The notes under the pieces are model-generated. The model did not search any database, was not told the DNA's origin, and saw only the letters and a list, made by a program, of their open reading frames with translations. From Prunus persica (Eukaryota > Streptophyta > Magnoliopsida > Rosales > Rosaceae): DNA of 64,000 bases. The stretch lies in assembly GCF_000346465.2 (NCBI RefSeq), contig NC_034012.1:3063134-3127133 (forward strand). Reading direction: 5' to 3'. A program made the translations under genes and the position numbers. The first letter of the stretch is position 1, and every line of letters starts with the position of its first letter. This document shows, one piece after another, positions 25,258 through 36,527 of the stretch.

Positions 25258-28200
25258 TGTGTTTTGAGGGCTTTTTCTTCCTCTGCATTTTCTTCTCTAA
25301 GTGAGGTTGTGATTTTAAAATGAGGTTTTAGATTTTAAAATCTTCTTTGGTTTAGAAATCTGCATCTAGGAGAATCATACACACTATCATCTAGATCTAG
25401 GTAAGATTCTTTGTTGGTTTCTTTAAGAAGATGGTTTCTTGAAGAAATTGACTCTTCGATTTTAGAATCTATAGTTCTCTTATATGTTACTGTCTTGAGC
25501 TGAGTTGTGGTGCCATGGGGAGAAGAAGCTGATGGACTAGCTATCATTTCCATAAAGAACAAGTTACTAGCTCAACTAAGTTTAGAGAAGAAGGTTGCAC
25601 AAGGAAGTAGTGCTCATTTCCTAAATAGACCTAGGATTGTTTGAGCCTGTGATTACTTTTTCTGTAAGAATCTTCTTGACTTAGTGGATTGCCTGGTCGG
25701 AGTAATGCCCCCAATTTTTCCCAGTGCTGCATTTCTAGGTGAATATTATTTATGAAATGTTGATAAATGTTCACACACCTTTTACTCTAGTTGTTGCTAG
25801 CATAGGGGATGCTTAAATTGATAGGTCTTTCTAAGTGCTTAGGTTGTCACGTAGTTATCTTATAGGCTTCCAGGTTCTTATATTTGATTTGTGAAGAGTA
25901 TGTGTTTTGCTTGTCTTTTCATAGGTCTATGACTAGTATTTGACTAGTCATATTGTTACTAAGAATGGTTGATCATTGTTGCATTCGTGTTTTAATTTAC
26001 CCTATTCACCTAAGTACCAATTTCAATATATAATCTAGTCACTTGCAACTCAAATAGTGTAAACAGAAATTCATGCCCTTTTTTATTACGAAAGTATTTT
26101 TGCTCATCAATTTAACCTAATGTGTACCCTCACCACCAAAATTTGACATATGTCCCTGACTATAACCATAGTTAAGGTATTTTATTTTCACATGTTTTTA
26201 AATCTTTTAAAGTATTTAAAATTATTGGATGAGAGAGTTTTTTTTTCTTTTTCTAAATGTTATTTTATTATCATTATCGGATTTTTTTAAATTAGAGGTA
26301 ATTACAATTTTGATTATTGGGATTATGGTCGTATTTAATTTTGTTCACCGCACTTTCAATTTTCCGATTTTGGTCATCACGCCTTGTATCATTAGCAAAT
26401 CAAGTCCAATTAAGATATTCCGTCAATTAAGACGCACCACATGCGTACGCGCAGAGGCAATATTGCCCTTTCGCCCCTAACCCAACTCTCTCCCTCTGCA
26501 ACCGTACGCTTTCTCTTCCCCCGTTCTCTCTCTACAACTTCTCCATGTCCATCCTCCCCCACAATCTCTCAATCTTCAGAGCACTCCTTTCCATTAAAAC
26601 AGTGCAATTGAAGACAACGATCCAAACAAATCCCACACAATGCACGCCAAGACCGACTACTAGCCTCGCTCCATCGTCCCCCACTGTCACTCCTCCATCA
26701 GCCGCCACTCATGCGAGTCCTCCTCCACTCTGTTCTCCGAGTCCCTCAAAATCATCAACTTTTATACATATAGCTTCTCCATCCATGTGTCTGTGTATTA
26801 TTCCCATTTCAATTCATTCCTCTCCCAATTTAGGGTTCTTTATTTGTGACAGAGAAAATTATTTAGGAACGCTTGTGAATGAATTCATAAATTATTTAAT
26901 TTTCCTTTGTGGTAGATCCTATAGCTAGCTACAAAAGAAGCAAAATTGTTGGATACTTGCTTGGTGTTCTAGGTTGGTTTATCTTTTTGTTCCAGCTGTG
27001 GACGATGTTGGTAGTGTAGAGGAATTTTGTTGCTTCATCAATTGGTTTTGATCTTCTTCTCTAATTCCGAAAAGTTGTGCGCCAAGGAAGATTCTTAGGC
27101 CCCATTTGGTTCATGGAAAAGGAGATTTGGGAATGAGAAATCAATTACTTTCTCATGTTTGGTAAGTCCAGGCATGGGAAATCGTTGTCTGGCCCATGGG
27201 AAAGTATAGGGAAAGTGAAGCCATCCTCCCAACTTGGATTTTGTTTTCCCTTCTCATGGGAAAGTTTGGGGAAATTAACCAACATTAAATACACATTTTT
27301 CATGACCATTTTGTCCCCATTAACAATTTAGAATTACAATATATCATTAAATGCATTCTTGTTTTATTTAATTTAATATGGGTATAATTGAAAATTTGTA
27401 CAAACTTTGTTTTCCATTCTTACTCAAAACAAGCATGAGAAAGGAAATAAAGTGCTATCTCCCGATTACTTTCCCGGCATTACCAAATGTGGGAAATGAA
27501 TCTGTCATTTCCCATCTCTTGGAAAATGACATGGGAAATGATTTTCTCTCAAATTCATTCCATGAACCAAACGGGGCCTTAGGGATAGGGATTGGATGGG
27601 GGTGGGAGAAACGGGGATGGTGGTTGGGTTGTTTTTTTTAAAATTTTTTTTTTTTAATTTCCTTTAGGTTTTTTAAAATTTTATTTATTAATGATTTAAA
27701 TAGTGGAAGTACAATTTTGCCCCTGCACACACTTAGCACGTGCAATTAAGCTGACAGAATTAAGAGATGTGACTTGATTTGTTGATGACACAAAGTGTGA
27801 TGACCAAAATCGGAAAATTGAAAGTGCAGTGACTAAAATTAAATTCGACCCCAACCCCATGACCAAAATTGTAACTACCCTTTTTAATTAGTTTAAAGAC
27901 TTAAAAACAAATAGTTAATCATGATTATAACAATGGATAGATATCAAATTTTGAAAAGGGTAGTGAGGAGAAACACTTGTGTGCAACGGGGCTATGTCAT
28001 GCATAATAACTTTTTCACTTGGCATAGTGTGATTGATTGAGGATAGCAAAACAGTGCTATCCCTGTTTTAATATTAATTTTTCTGAATATGGATGATATA
28101 CATTGGATTCAAGTGGTGAGCAAAAATATTCCCTTTTTTATTACTAGCTGCAACCCAAAATTAAAACATGCATGCCATGTAGGATTAGTTGTTGTCCATA

Positions 28201-29501
28201 TGATTCATTCTTTATAATTCATGCATTATCTCCCCATACCCAACGAGTCTTTATGAAAAATATAATCTATTCAAGTGAGAATTTTTTAGTACTGGATGAG
28301 CTGCAATAAAGAAAAATTGTGGCTAATTTTCTAAGGAAAAAGAACAAATCGGAATAATTTAGCTTATTTATAGATTAATAACAAGATGTTAAAAAGGTAA
28401 TAATCAATCAAAATATAGTGTAGATAACTTGTTGATACATACGTACCTGATAGCTGATTGTTGCTTAGATCAATTTCTTGCAGTGCATATAAGTTGAAGA
28501 TTGCCGAAGGTATGGAACCTGAATTTAGAACGGACACATACCATGTAGAATTAATCATATATTATTAATGATTTACTATCTATGTCATTATCCCCCAATA
28601 CCCAACAAGTTTTTATCATATATAGCCTTAGCATATATGTAGTCCCTAGTTTCATTAATGTAAGTTTTGTACAAACTTTCAAATATAGTAAAAAAAAAAA
28701 AAAATTCCAACATGAATAGACCCAACTACCCTGACAATTAAAAACCAAATACATAATCTCTTTAAAGTGAGAGTTCTTTAGTATTGCATGACCTGCAAGT
28801 AATAAAAACGGAGTCTAATTTTCTAAAGAAAAAAGAACAAACTGGACTTATAGATTAATATCAAAATGTTTAAAACGTAACGATAGGCCAACAGTAAGGT
28901 CTAGATAACCTGTTGACACATACGTACCTGATAGTTGATTAATGCTTAGATCAATTACTTGTAGTGTAGATAAGTTGAAGATAGTCGCAGGTATGGAACC
29001 TGAAAAATTATTACCATACAGATAGAAGCTTTGAAGTTTGGGGAAGGACCCAAACCACGATGGAATGGATCCCGTAAAATTGTTGTATCCGAAGCTAATA
29101 AACCTCAAGCGACGCAAATAAGACAATTCATGGGGCAAAGTACTATGGAAGCTGTTATTGTCGAAGCTTAGTGCAACAAGGAATGAGAGGTTGCCTAAGT
29201 GTGGTGGAATGGTGCCAATAAAACCCATGTATGAGAGATTCAATGATGCTACTCTGAGATGGCGAGCACCACAAGTAACGCCAACCCAGTTGCAGAAGGA
29301 GGTGGTGGTTGACCAGTTCACCAAGATGTTGTGAGGGTCACTGGTGATATGGGATCTCAGAGCAAGAAGAGCGGCCTGGTCCGTGGTGATGTTGGTTTGC
29401 GTTGCATCTGTGCCGATAGTTAATTCAGCCACATATAGAGAACTGTACTGCAGCACCAGCAAGAACGTGATTGACAAGAGGAAATGACTTCTCTCCTCCA
29501 T
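20700..29501 (-). CDS. LRR-XII receptor kinase C (EFR/Xa21-like), about 1116 aa, TE-containing intron
   Basis: Predicted plasma-membrane pattern-recognition receptor kinase; ligand unknown. Exons in transcript order: 29501-28928, 28518-28447, 24153-24082, 23934-23575, 23082-21184, 21073-20700. All joins are phase 1 and GT/AG, closing to 1117 codons with TAG at 20702-20700. Exon 1 has a signal peptide ([20 protein letters not shown]), an N-cap ([27 protein letters not shown]) and the first LRRs. The long exon holds more LRRs, a membrane helix ([21 protein letters not shown]) and a kinase with [29 protein letters not shown] (Cys before the catalytic Asp: non-RD type) and DFG. The split codon at the last junction restores APE. 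Oddities: an extra 72-nt LRR exon (28518-28447), one LRR missing at the start of the long exon, and a 4.3-kb intron (28446-24154) carrying nested transposons. An upstream in-frame open stretch exists; the ATG at 29501 is chosen because the signal peptide begins there. Confidence 0.82.
23325..23470 (+). mobile_element. tRNA-derived SINE with 11-bp target-site duplication, intronic
   Basis: ATATGAAACAA occurs at 23325-23335 and 23460-23470. The 124 bp between them begins with a clear tRNA-like head: A-box TTTAACTAAGTTGGTTAAAA (about 23343-23362) and B-box GAGTTCGAACCC (about 23390-23401). It ends in a T/TA-rich tail. It lies antisense in the intron between the 360-nt exon and the long exon of receptor gene C. 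Confidence 0.82.
25221..25255. repeat. GA microsatellite
   Basis: About 17 uninterrupted GA units followed by GTGTGTG, inside the large intron of receptor gene C. Confidence 0.95.
26286..27890. mobile_element. Mutator-like (MULE) non-autonomous element, long terminal inverted repeats
   Basis: The first 110 bp (from about 26295) and the reverse complement of the last 110 bp (to about 27881) align at roughly 85% identity. They share the uninterrupted core GCACTTTCAATTTTCCGATT and an adjoining TTGGTCATCAC, and weaker similarity reaches about 165 bp. Flanking 9-mers are TTTAAATTA (26286-26294) and TTTTAATTA (27882-27890), one mismatch, matching the 9-bp target duplication of Mutator elements. 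No transposase is visible. The left interior (about 26480-26770) is C-rich and unlike its surroundings. A Tourist-like MITE is nested at 27098-27578. The whole sits in the 4.3-kb intron of receptor gene C. Confidence 0.83.
27095..27581. mobile_element. Tourist-like (PIF/Harbinger) MITE with TTA target duplication
   Basis: The 19-bp terminal inverted repeats GGCCCCATTTGGTTCATGG (27098-27116) and CCATGAACCAAACGGGGCC (27560-27578) differ at one position. TTA flanks both sides (27095-27097, 27579-27581), the classic 3-bp target of PIF/Harbinger elements. The 481-bp element has no transposase and several internal GGGAAA/TTTCCC repeats. It is inserted inside the Mutator-like element. Confidence 0.92.
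28180..28999 (-). repeat. Local tandem duplication that created an extra LRR exon
   Basis: Sequence at about 28205-28518 is a diverged copy of about 28575-28999. Shared landmarks in order are ATTATC(T/C)CCCCA(T/A)ACCCAAC, GTGAGA(A/G)TT, TCTAA(G/A)GAAAAA, the ACGTACCTGATAG donor region, and the LRR coding block. The right copy is the end of exon 1 plus its intron. The left copy has become the separate 72-nt exon 28518-28447, using an acceptor derived from the coding TTTTCAG sequence within exon 1. Confidence 0.78.
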
Positions 29502-31958
29502 GAGCACCGAAAACAGAGAAGTTTCCCTTCTAACTGCAAAGTGTGTTTCCTTTTTCTTTTTTTCGCAATTGAAAATTGAAATCATTGAATAATAGTAGTT
29601 GCAAACAGAGACAAGTTGGCAATGAGAGTGGGGCACATGATTGCACCGTGAGGGATGGAATCCTTGTCCTAAAGGCATCTGTTTCCGACACGGCACGGCG
29701 TTTCCCCTATGCAACGACGAAGACTTAGGAAGAATTGACAATTGGGCATCCTCTTTCTGCACATCTTCTTCACAAATTAATGTACGGGAACTTTACAACC
29801 ACAGATAAAACGCCCATGTGTCCCAACCAATGCTTTAAGCTCTTAGGCCACCAGCTTCCAAACCCCATTTCTAAAAGTTGAATCCATTTTTGGACAAAAT
29901 GATTATTTGAAAATTTGTGAAAATCTGAATACGAACAGACATGTTTATTGTAAAAAGAAAATAAGCATACGGCTCTGGTCCATGGGACAATTGGTGTAAA
30001 CAGAAAGGTTGAAGCTTCAGATCCAAAATCCAATCTTTCCGTCCCTTCCCTATGCACCAACTTCTCCATCTCTATCACATGGTTACACCGTGAGGGATGG
30101 AATCCATGTAACCCTACCTCATTTCTTTCATTATAGTCAAGTGAAAGAGAGGGGACATGCGAATTGCGTATAGATGGGGAATAGTTTGAGTGAAACTATA
30201 TTTGTAGGATTGCAAGTAATATAACAAGTCTTTGAGGGTTGTTTGTAGGTCGATTTCCATAAATGTAGTGCTATTTGTATTACATTTGCTGATTAAATTG
30301 CTGATCACCTCTATGTAAGTCCCATATACATTAGATGGTACAAATAGTATTATTATTTCTATAAAGACATTAATCATAGCAAGTAGTAAGGTATACTGCA
30401 ATCACGGCTAAAACTCATCGAGCAAGTATCCCGACATTAAATTTAAGTTTAAGAAATATATGGGTTTCAGAGAGATTGGCGAAGAATTTAATTATCAAGT
30501 TAGCTCCTTTTGTGATTTGGAAACCACAAGTGGCGATGGAATCAAATTAATTAATTGACATTTGAACATGACATGAAAGGAATTGAAACTGACCTTAGAA
30601 AAGCCAACGGCCTTGTGAGAATTTGGCGTGGTTCACTCCAATTAATATTGTAGGACTTTGTCAAAATTCGGTGGCTAAACTTTTGATTCCGACCAAAAAA
30701 AAAAAAACTCCAACATTGTATAGATACTCTAGAAGAACAGAAAAACTTATATGAAACGGATATATCACTGTTTTGCTATCTTCAACCAATCACAAACTAC
30801 CACATGAAAAAATTATCACAAGTAGTATCATGATTGGTCGGGAATAGTAAAATAATGTTATCCCCGTTTCACACAAGTGTTTCTCCTAAAAGAGACTTAA
30901 TAGAACCAGTCCCAAGATACCATGTTAGTCAACGAGAACATCTAAGAAGAAAATAAACCAAAATTGCTGATTCTAATTAGAAAAGAACAAAACTTAAGGG
31001 CACGTTTGTTTAGGAAGATTTGGATTTGAAAGTCCAAATCCAAATCTTTATGTTTAGGCCAAGTTTCATGGAGTTGATTTGAATTTAGATAAAATCTATA
31101 GTGTGAATTTGAATATTTGAAATACCTAGTTATTCAGGCCCAATGACATCCAAGTCATTCTGCTTTAGGTTTTGGGCAACTACCTCCCAACCGAAGGATC
31201 CAACCCGAAAAGATGTTTACTTCCCTTGATTTAAGGTAAGCAACTCAAAGGTTTGTCAAGGAAGAAGATTTATTATATGGAAGATCTTGCATGTCTGTCC
31301 GATGGGGTTGATGTGGCTATAACACATTCAGTTTTTGGTTATTGGGAGCTTCTATCATATCCAAACCCAAGTTGTTTACACACACAGAGCCTACAAGATA
31401 GGGTGTCGTTATCAGTCGTTCCCCAATGCACTCTCTCACACAACAAGAAATAATTATTCCTCACATTATGGAGTAGTATAAATCTGGTTAAAGGGAGCTT
31501 CAGAAAATCCCTAACCCTAGAAATGGAAATTGGGAGGGCAGGAGAGAGAGTGGCAAGCGCCCATTGAAAATCAAATGGGAAAAGAGCGCCAAATGGACAG
31601 TCTTTTGAGCCCCACTTGGGTTGCTTGTGTTGTGTCCACGAGCCCCAAGTGGTTTTAATTATTTAATTAGTTGTTGCCCCTTGTGCTTATGGTTTGACTT
31701 GACTTAATCATAATTAGAGCGTGGCTTTTAATAAATAAACAACGATTTCAGGAGTATTAATTAAATAAATTTTCACTAACAAATGCTAATTAATTAATTA
31801 ACACTGCAGACCTCCTGCACCATTCTTCAAATTAAACCAACATGCGAGAGACAAAAGACTGACAAATGAAATTGAATGTTTGTCAAAACATCCATCCTTG
31901 AATTAATGTAAGTCTTTGCACATCCTTCGTATATACTGAGGGGAAAAACAAAAAATCA
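29502..31958. other. Spacer upstream of receptor gene C (duplicated at 40.8-42.5 kb)
   Basis: Promoter and 5' leader of gene C running to the stop of gene D. Most of 29502-31330 is repeated with high identity at 40813-42460, so the tandem unit of this array is gene plus upstream spacer. The copies differ by indels, for example about 300 bp near 29990-30290 absent from the other copy. It includes a hairpin MITE (30753-30870) and a perfect small hairpin near 31017-31048 (AGATTTGGATTTG / CAAATCCAAATCT). No separate gene found. Confidence 0.75.
30753..30870. mobile_element. Small hairpin MITE, copy 1
   Basis: About 118 bp with inverted arms of about 40 bp: GAAACGG...ACTGTTTTGCTATC...CCAATCA on the left, and TGATTGG...ATAGTAAAATAATGTTATCCCCGTTTC on the right. 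The related copy at 41703-41820 has better-preserved arms, and a third relative lies near 27985-28075. No coding capacity. Target duplication not resolved. Confidence 0.65.
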
Positions 31959-34900
31959 CTACTTATCTCTAGCGTCCTTCAAAAACTTGTTCTTGATTTT
32001 ATTGAGTGTGGCTACAGCTTCTTTCATACTTATCCTCTCTTCTGGTGATTCTGCACAGCAAGCAAGGGCTAATCGCATAATGGATGATATGCAATCCCTC
32101 TTCCGCACATGATCATCATCTTCCTGCTCTGTCCCAATCCCAAGCAAATTGGCATCCACAACTTCATCCATCTTTGCATCGGGTAACAATAGTGAGTTTG
32201 CAATCCATTGCTTTAAATTCATTTCACCAACAAACATCTCATCTGTTGGCTTCCTTCTTGTGAATGTTTCCATCACTAGAATACCAAAACTGTACACATC
32301 CCCTCTTGTTGAAACTATTCCTTCCATTCCATACTCTGCATGCAATATGTAAATTTTTATATAAGGATGAGAAACTGACAAGCCAGCATTACTCTCAATT
32401 AAGGACAAAATATACAAAATCGGAATAGAGATAAACTAGCAACATCACCTGGAGCCATATACCCAATTGTGGCTAGTGTCATGGTTTGGGTCATCGAATC
32501 TCCTCCACCCAAGAATTTTGCAATTCCAAAATCAGCAACATGTGTAACCATATCATCATCTAGTAGTATATTGCTGGGCTTCATATCACAATGGACGATA
32601 GGTACTGAATAACCATGGTGTAGGTATTCCAATGCTAGTGCAACATCTGCCAATATATTCATCCTTTGTAAGATATTCAAAGAAGAGTTTTGAGAATACA
32701 ACCACTTCTCGAGGCTCCCATTAGGCATGTATTGCAGTACTAAGGCTTTGAAATCATTCTGACTGCAACAACTGATGATCTTGATAAGATTTCGATGACG
32801 AATATTGCTTAGCATTTCACATTCACTATCAAAACTCTTGAAAGCGCCTTCTAGCTGTAAATTGAAAACCTTTACAGCGACATCTATCCCGTCTGAAAGT
32901 GTTCCTTTATATACAGAGCCAAAACCTCCAACACCAAGTAAGTTGCTGTCATTGAACCCATTTGTCGCCCTAAAAACTTCCAAGTAGGAAAGCTTTCTCC
33001 AAAATGGTTGAGCTAGCAAGGTAGACTCTGTTCCAACATCCAAATTTCTTTTCTTGCGTAGTATCAACATTGATAAAGTGGCCACTAGGAGTGTTGCTGA
33101 TATGATCCCTGGAATAAGATATTTCAAGTTGGATGTACTAGCTTTCCTTGAACGTGATTCTGCACTAATTTTGCACAGTGGGAGATGGAGTCGGGGTGCA
33201 CCACAGAGTGCACCATTTGAGACAAATGACTGAGCAGAGAAGTTTTGGAAAGGTCCACCTGTTGGAATTTCTCCTTCGAGTCTGTTGAAAGACAAATTCA
33301 GATACTTGAGGTGTACAAGTGCTTGTAAGGACTTCGGAATCTCTCCAGACAGCTTGTTTTCGGATAAATCGAAGAGTTCCAGGCTCAGCAAATTGCCGCA
33401 CGAACTCGGAATAGAGCCTTCTAAATTATTATTTGCCAACGAAACATTCATCAAATTCTGAAGACCCCCAATGCTACTTGGTATATTACCTGATAAATGG
33501 TTACATGATAAATCTATATCTATCACAACTTTCAACTTTCCAATATCTTCCGAGAGAGTTCCAATCAGAGAATTGGATGATAAGTTTATGTGCAAGATAT
33601 AGGCAAGTCTCCAAAAGCTAGATGGTATAGTGGAATTTAACAAATTGGAGTCTATTGATAGACTTCTTAGAGCTGCTGCTATATTGTCCAAACAGGAAGG
33701 TACAGAACCAGAGAGTTGATTACGACCCAAAACTAAGTCACCTAGGTTCTCTAGTTGACAAAGTTGATTTGGGATGCATCCTTGCAATTTGTTATCATTC
33801 AAATACAAACCTTGGAGATTCCGTAGCCTTCCCAATGTAGTTGGAATTGATCCACCCAGTTGATTGTATCCCAAGTTCAGCACTGTCAAGTTGCTCAAGT
33901 TTCCAATACCACCGGGAATGTTACCCATCATGTTGCACAGGCTTAAATCAAGATATTGAAGTGATGTAGACAGATTCCCAAGGGAAGCAGGAAGCATGGC
34001 ATTTAATGGATTACTTGGCAAGTGTAATCTCCACAAATTTCTAAGATTGGACAAACAAGAAAAAAAGTTTACTTCAGGAGTAGAAGTATCAATCGTCAAA
34101 TTATTAAGCTGTAAGTTAAGCCACACAAGGTTTGTTAAGGCACAAAGTGTGGTAGGAATAACACCAGTAAATGAGTTAACAGCCATGTCTAGCTTCGTGA
34201 GCTTAGAACCATTGCAGGTAAAATTGGGGATTACTCCACTGAGTTTATTCCATGATACGTAAAGTTCCTGTAGATTTGGAACCCCAAGGCCTATGTTTTC
34301 TGGAAGTCTACCTGAGAGCCAATTTCCAGCCAGCGAAATTGTGCTTATTGTGGACATATTGAAGATTGGGGATGGGATAGGGCCATCAAGATTATTATCT
34401 GCAAACGACAAATACTCTAATTTTTGAAGAGCACCAATCTCATCTGGTATAGTACCTGCCACAATTAATATCAGCACCCAAGTTTAATTACAGAGCTTTG
34501 CATTCTTTGTCTGAATTCGTAGATCTTAAAATCACTCTATATACAGAGTGATGTAATCTAACCACAATTAGTTGAAATGTCAAACTTGAAAAGGACCACT
34601 TGTTCCAAACAAATTTAAGAATTGGGCATATATAGGGAAGATGAAATGATATTGTAGATTGAGTGTTTCTAAATTACCTTATTCTGTAAGGAAAATACAC
34701 ACTATACACATGTGAATGTCTTTATGTCGATACAAATGCTACATATTTAATTGTAACCTGTGTTTCATCTCACACTTTACACTTCAGGTTAGATATTGGT
34801 CCTCATGTAATATTGAGCGAATTAAACACTTAAATTATAAATTGAGCAGGTTGAGATTGATAGCATGCTTATTAATCATTTGGTCAAGTTAGGCAAGTTA

Positions 34901-36358
34901 TTTGAGCTTAATTTAGTTTGTTTTGATTGTATAGTATGTTCAAGTACTTGAATCTTTCATGATTAGTTATGATTTAAAAATATATCTGCCCCCATTAATT
35001 AGTTAAGAAATAGTTGATCATCATAAATCAAATAGGAACAATAGAATACAATATCGAATAGAGTTGATGATACAGGTACCTGTCAAATAGTTTATGCCAA
35101 GAAAAATCATCTTTAACTGGGTCAAGTTCCCAAAAGTTTTGGGTATGCTTCCACTGAAATTGTTATACGACAATGACAATACATGCAGCTCTTTGCAATA
35201 TTGCCATGATTTGGATGGAAGTGGACCATCAAACTGGTTGTAGGACAGCAGCAAAAACTGCATATTTGGAAGACGTTGACATATATTGTCCGGAATAGTA
35301 CCATTCAAGCTGTTTCCCGATAGACCCAAATAAGTTAAAGAAGACATGTTAAAGACATCCAGAGGAACAGGCCCTTTTAGGGCATTGAATTGCATAGAAA
35401 ACTTCTGCAGCTCTATGCTTCCGATCTCATTTGGAATTTCTGAAAAATCAACACACATTTATGTATTACACTCGTGAGCCAGCCCTGTATCCTCATACTT
35501 TATAGCTTCAATTGGACATGCATGGTTTTCATATCCATATGATGCACTGCAAAAAACCCTCATCATACCTTTGAAATTGTTAAAGTCAAGGTTTATGCTC
35601 TTCAGCATTGTTAAGTTCCCTATTTCTCCTGGTATGCTACCTGTGTTAAATATGTATCAGTGTGACAAGAAAAGGAGGAGGAAGGGCCAAAAGAAAAAAA
35701 AATAAAAACTAACAGAGATAAGCATATATTATAGACAAGAAGATGTTAAAACGTACGGAATGATCATCAAGAGTTTCAGATAGCTTTTCGGTAAGTACGA
35801 ACCTGATAGCTGGTTCTTTCTCAGATCAATTGCTTGCAGGGTAGACAAGTTGAAGATAGCAGTGGGTATTGACCCTGAAAACTGATTACCGCTCAAATCA
35901 ATGAATTGAAGTTTGGGGAAGGACCCAAACCAGGAGGGAATCTCTTCCACGGCGAAGTTGTTGTATGCGCAGCTAATCAACTTCAATCGACGCAAATGAG
36001 ACAATTCCAGTGGTAAGGAACCATGGAAACTGTTATTTTTAAAGCTCAGCTCAACAAGAAAGGATAGATTGCCTAGGTATGGAGGAATGGTGCCTGTGAG
36101 ACCCATGTAAGATAGATTTAAGGCTGTAACTCTAAGGTGGTGAGCACCACAAGTAACACCAACCCAGTTGCAAATGGAGGTAGTAGTAGACCAGTTGGCC
36201 AAAATGTTTTGAGGGTCATTGGTGATATGGGCTTTGAAAGCAAGAAGAGCAGACTGGTCTGTGGTGAAATTGGTCTGTGCTGCCACAGTTAAGGTAGCCA
36301 TAGAACAGTAATGTACCAGAAACAAGGTTATCAACAAGAGGAAATAGGTTCTCTCCAT
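31959..36358 (-). CDS. LRR-XII receptor kinase D (EFR/Xa21-like), 1123 aa
   Basis: Predicted cell-surface immune-type receptor kinase. Exons in transcript order: 36358-35803, 35640-35569, 35439-35080, 34455-32449, 32335-31959. All are phase 1 and close to 1124 codons with TAG at 31961-31959. Signal peptide ([19 protein letters not shown]) and N-cap ([27 protein letters not shown]) precede about 20 or more LRRs (GTIP, GNIP, GSIP repeats). The membrane helix is near residues 775-797 ([21 protein letters not shown]). Kinase marks: [29 protein letters not shown] (non-RD), DFGIAK and GYMAP+E across the last junction. Compared with paralogues, exon 3 has lost one codon near IGSIELQ and gained one at SWQYCKEL, so frame and the 360-nt length are kept. 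An ATG three codons upstream (36367) is also in frame. It is the cleanest intact member together with F. Confidence 0.9.
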
Positions 36359-36367
36359 AGTGTGCAA

Positions 36368-36527
36368 GTTGGATAGTTGTATGCAGTTAACTCTCTCTGA
36401 AAACTAAGAACAGAGAAGTTCAAAGTATGTTTAATTTCTTCTGATGTGAAAACTTGAATTTATGGATTAAGAGGAGTTGGATACTAAACAAAGAGTAATG
36501 GGCCAAAGAGTGGGGCACATGATTGCA
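36368..36527. promoter_or_regulatory. 5' leader/promoter-proximal region of receptor gene D
   Basis: The sequence just upstream of gene D resembles the leaders of the other copies (GAGTGGGGCACATGATTGCA near 36510-36529). Homology to them stops abruptly at GATTGCA, where foreign filler begins. No promoter motif could be assigned with confidence. Confidence 0.45.

Noticed and set aside
26545..26928. Pro/Ser-rich open frame as an independent gene
   Set aside because: It lies within the Mutator-like element, has no signal, domain or homologue I recognise, and ends in AT-rich noise. It is mentioned only as possible captured sequence.
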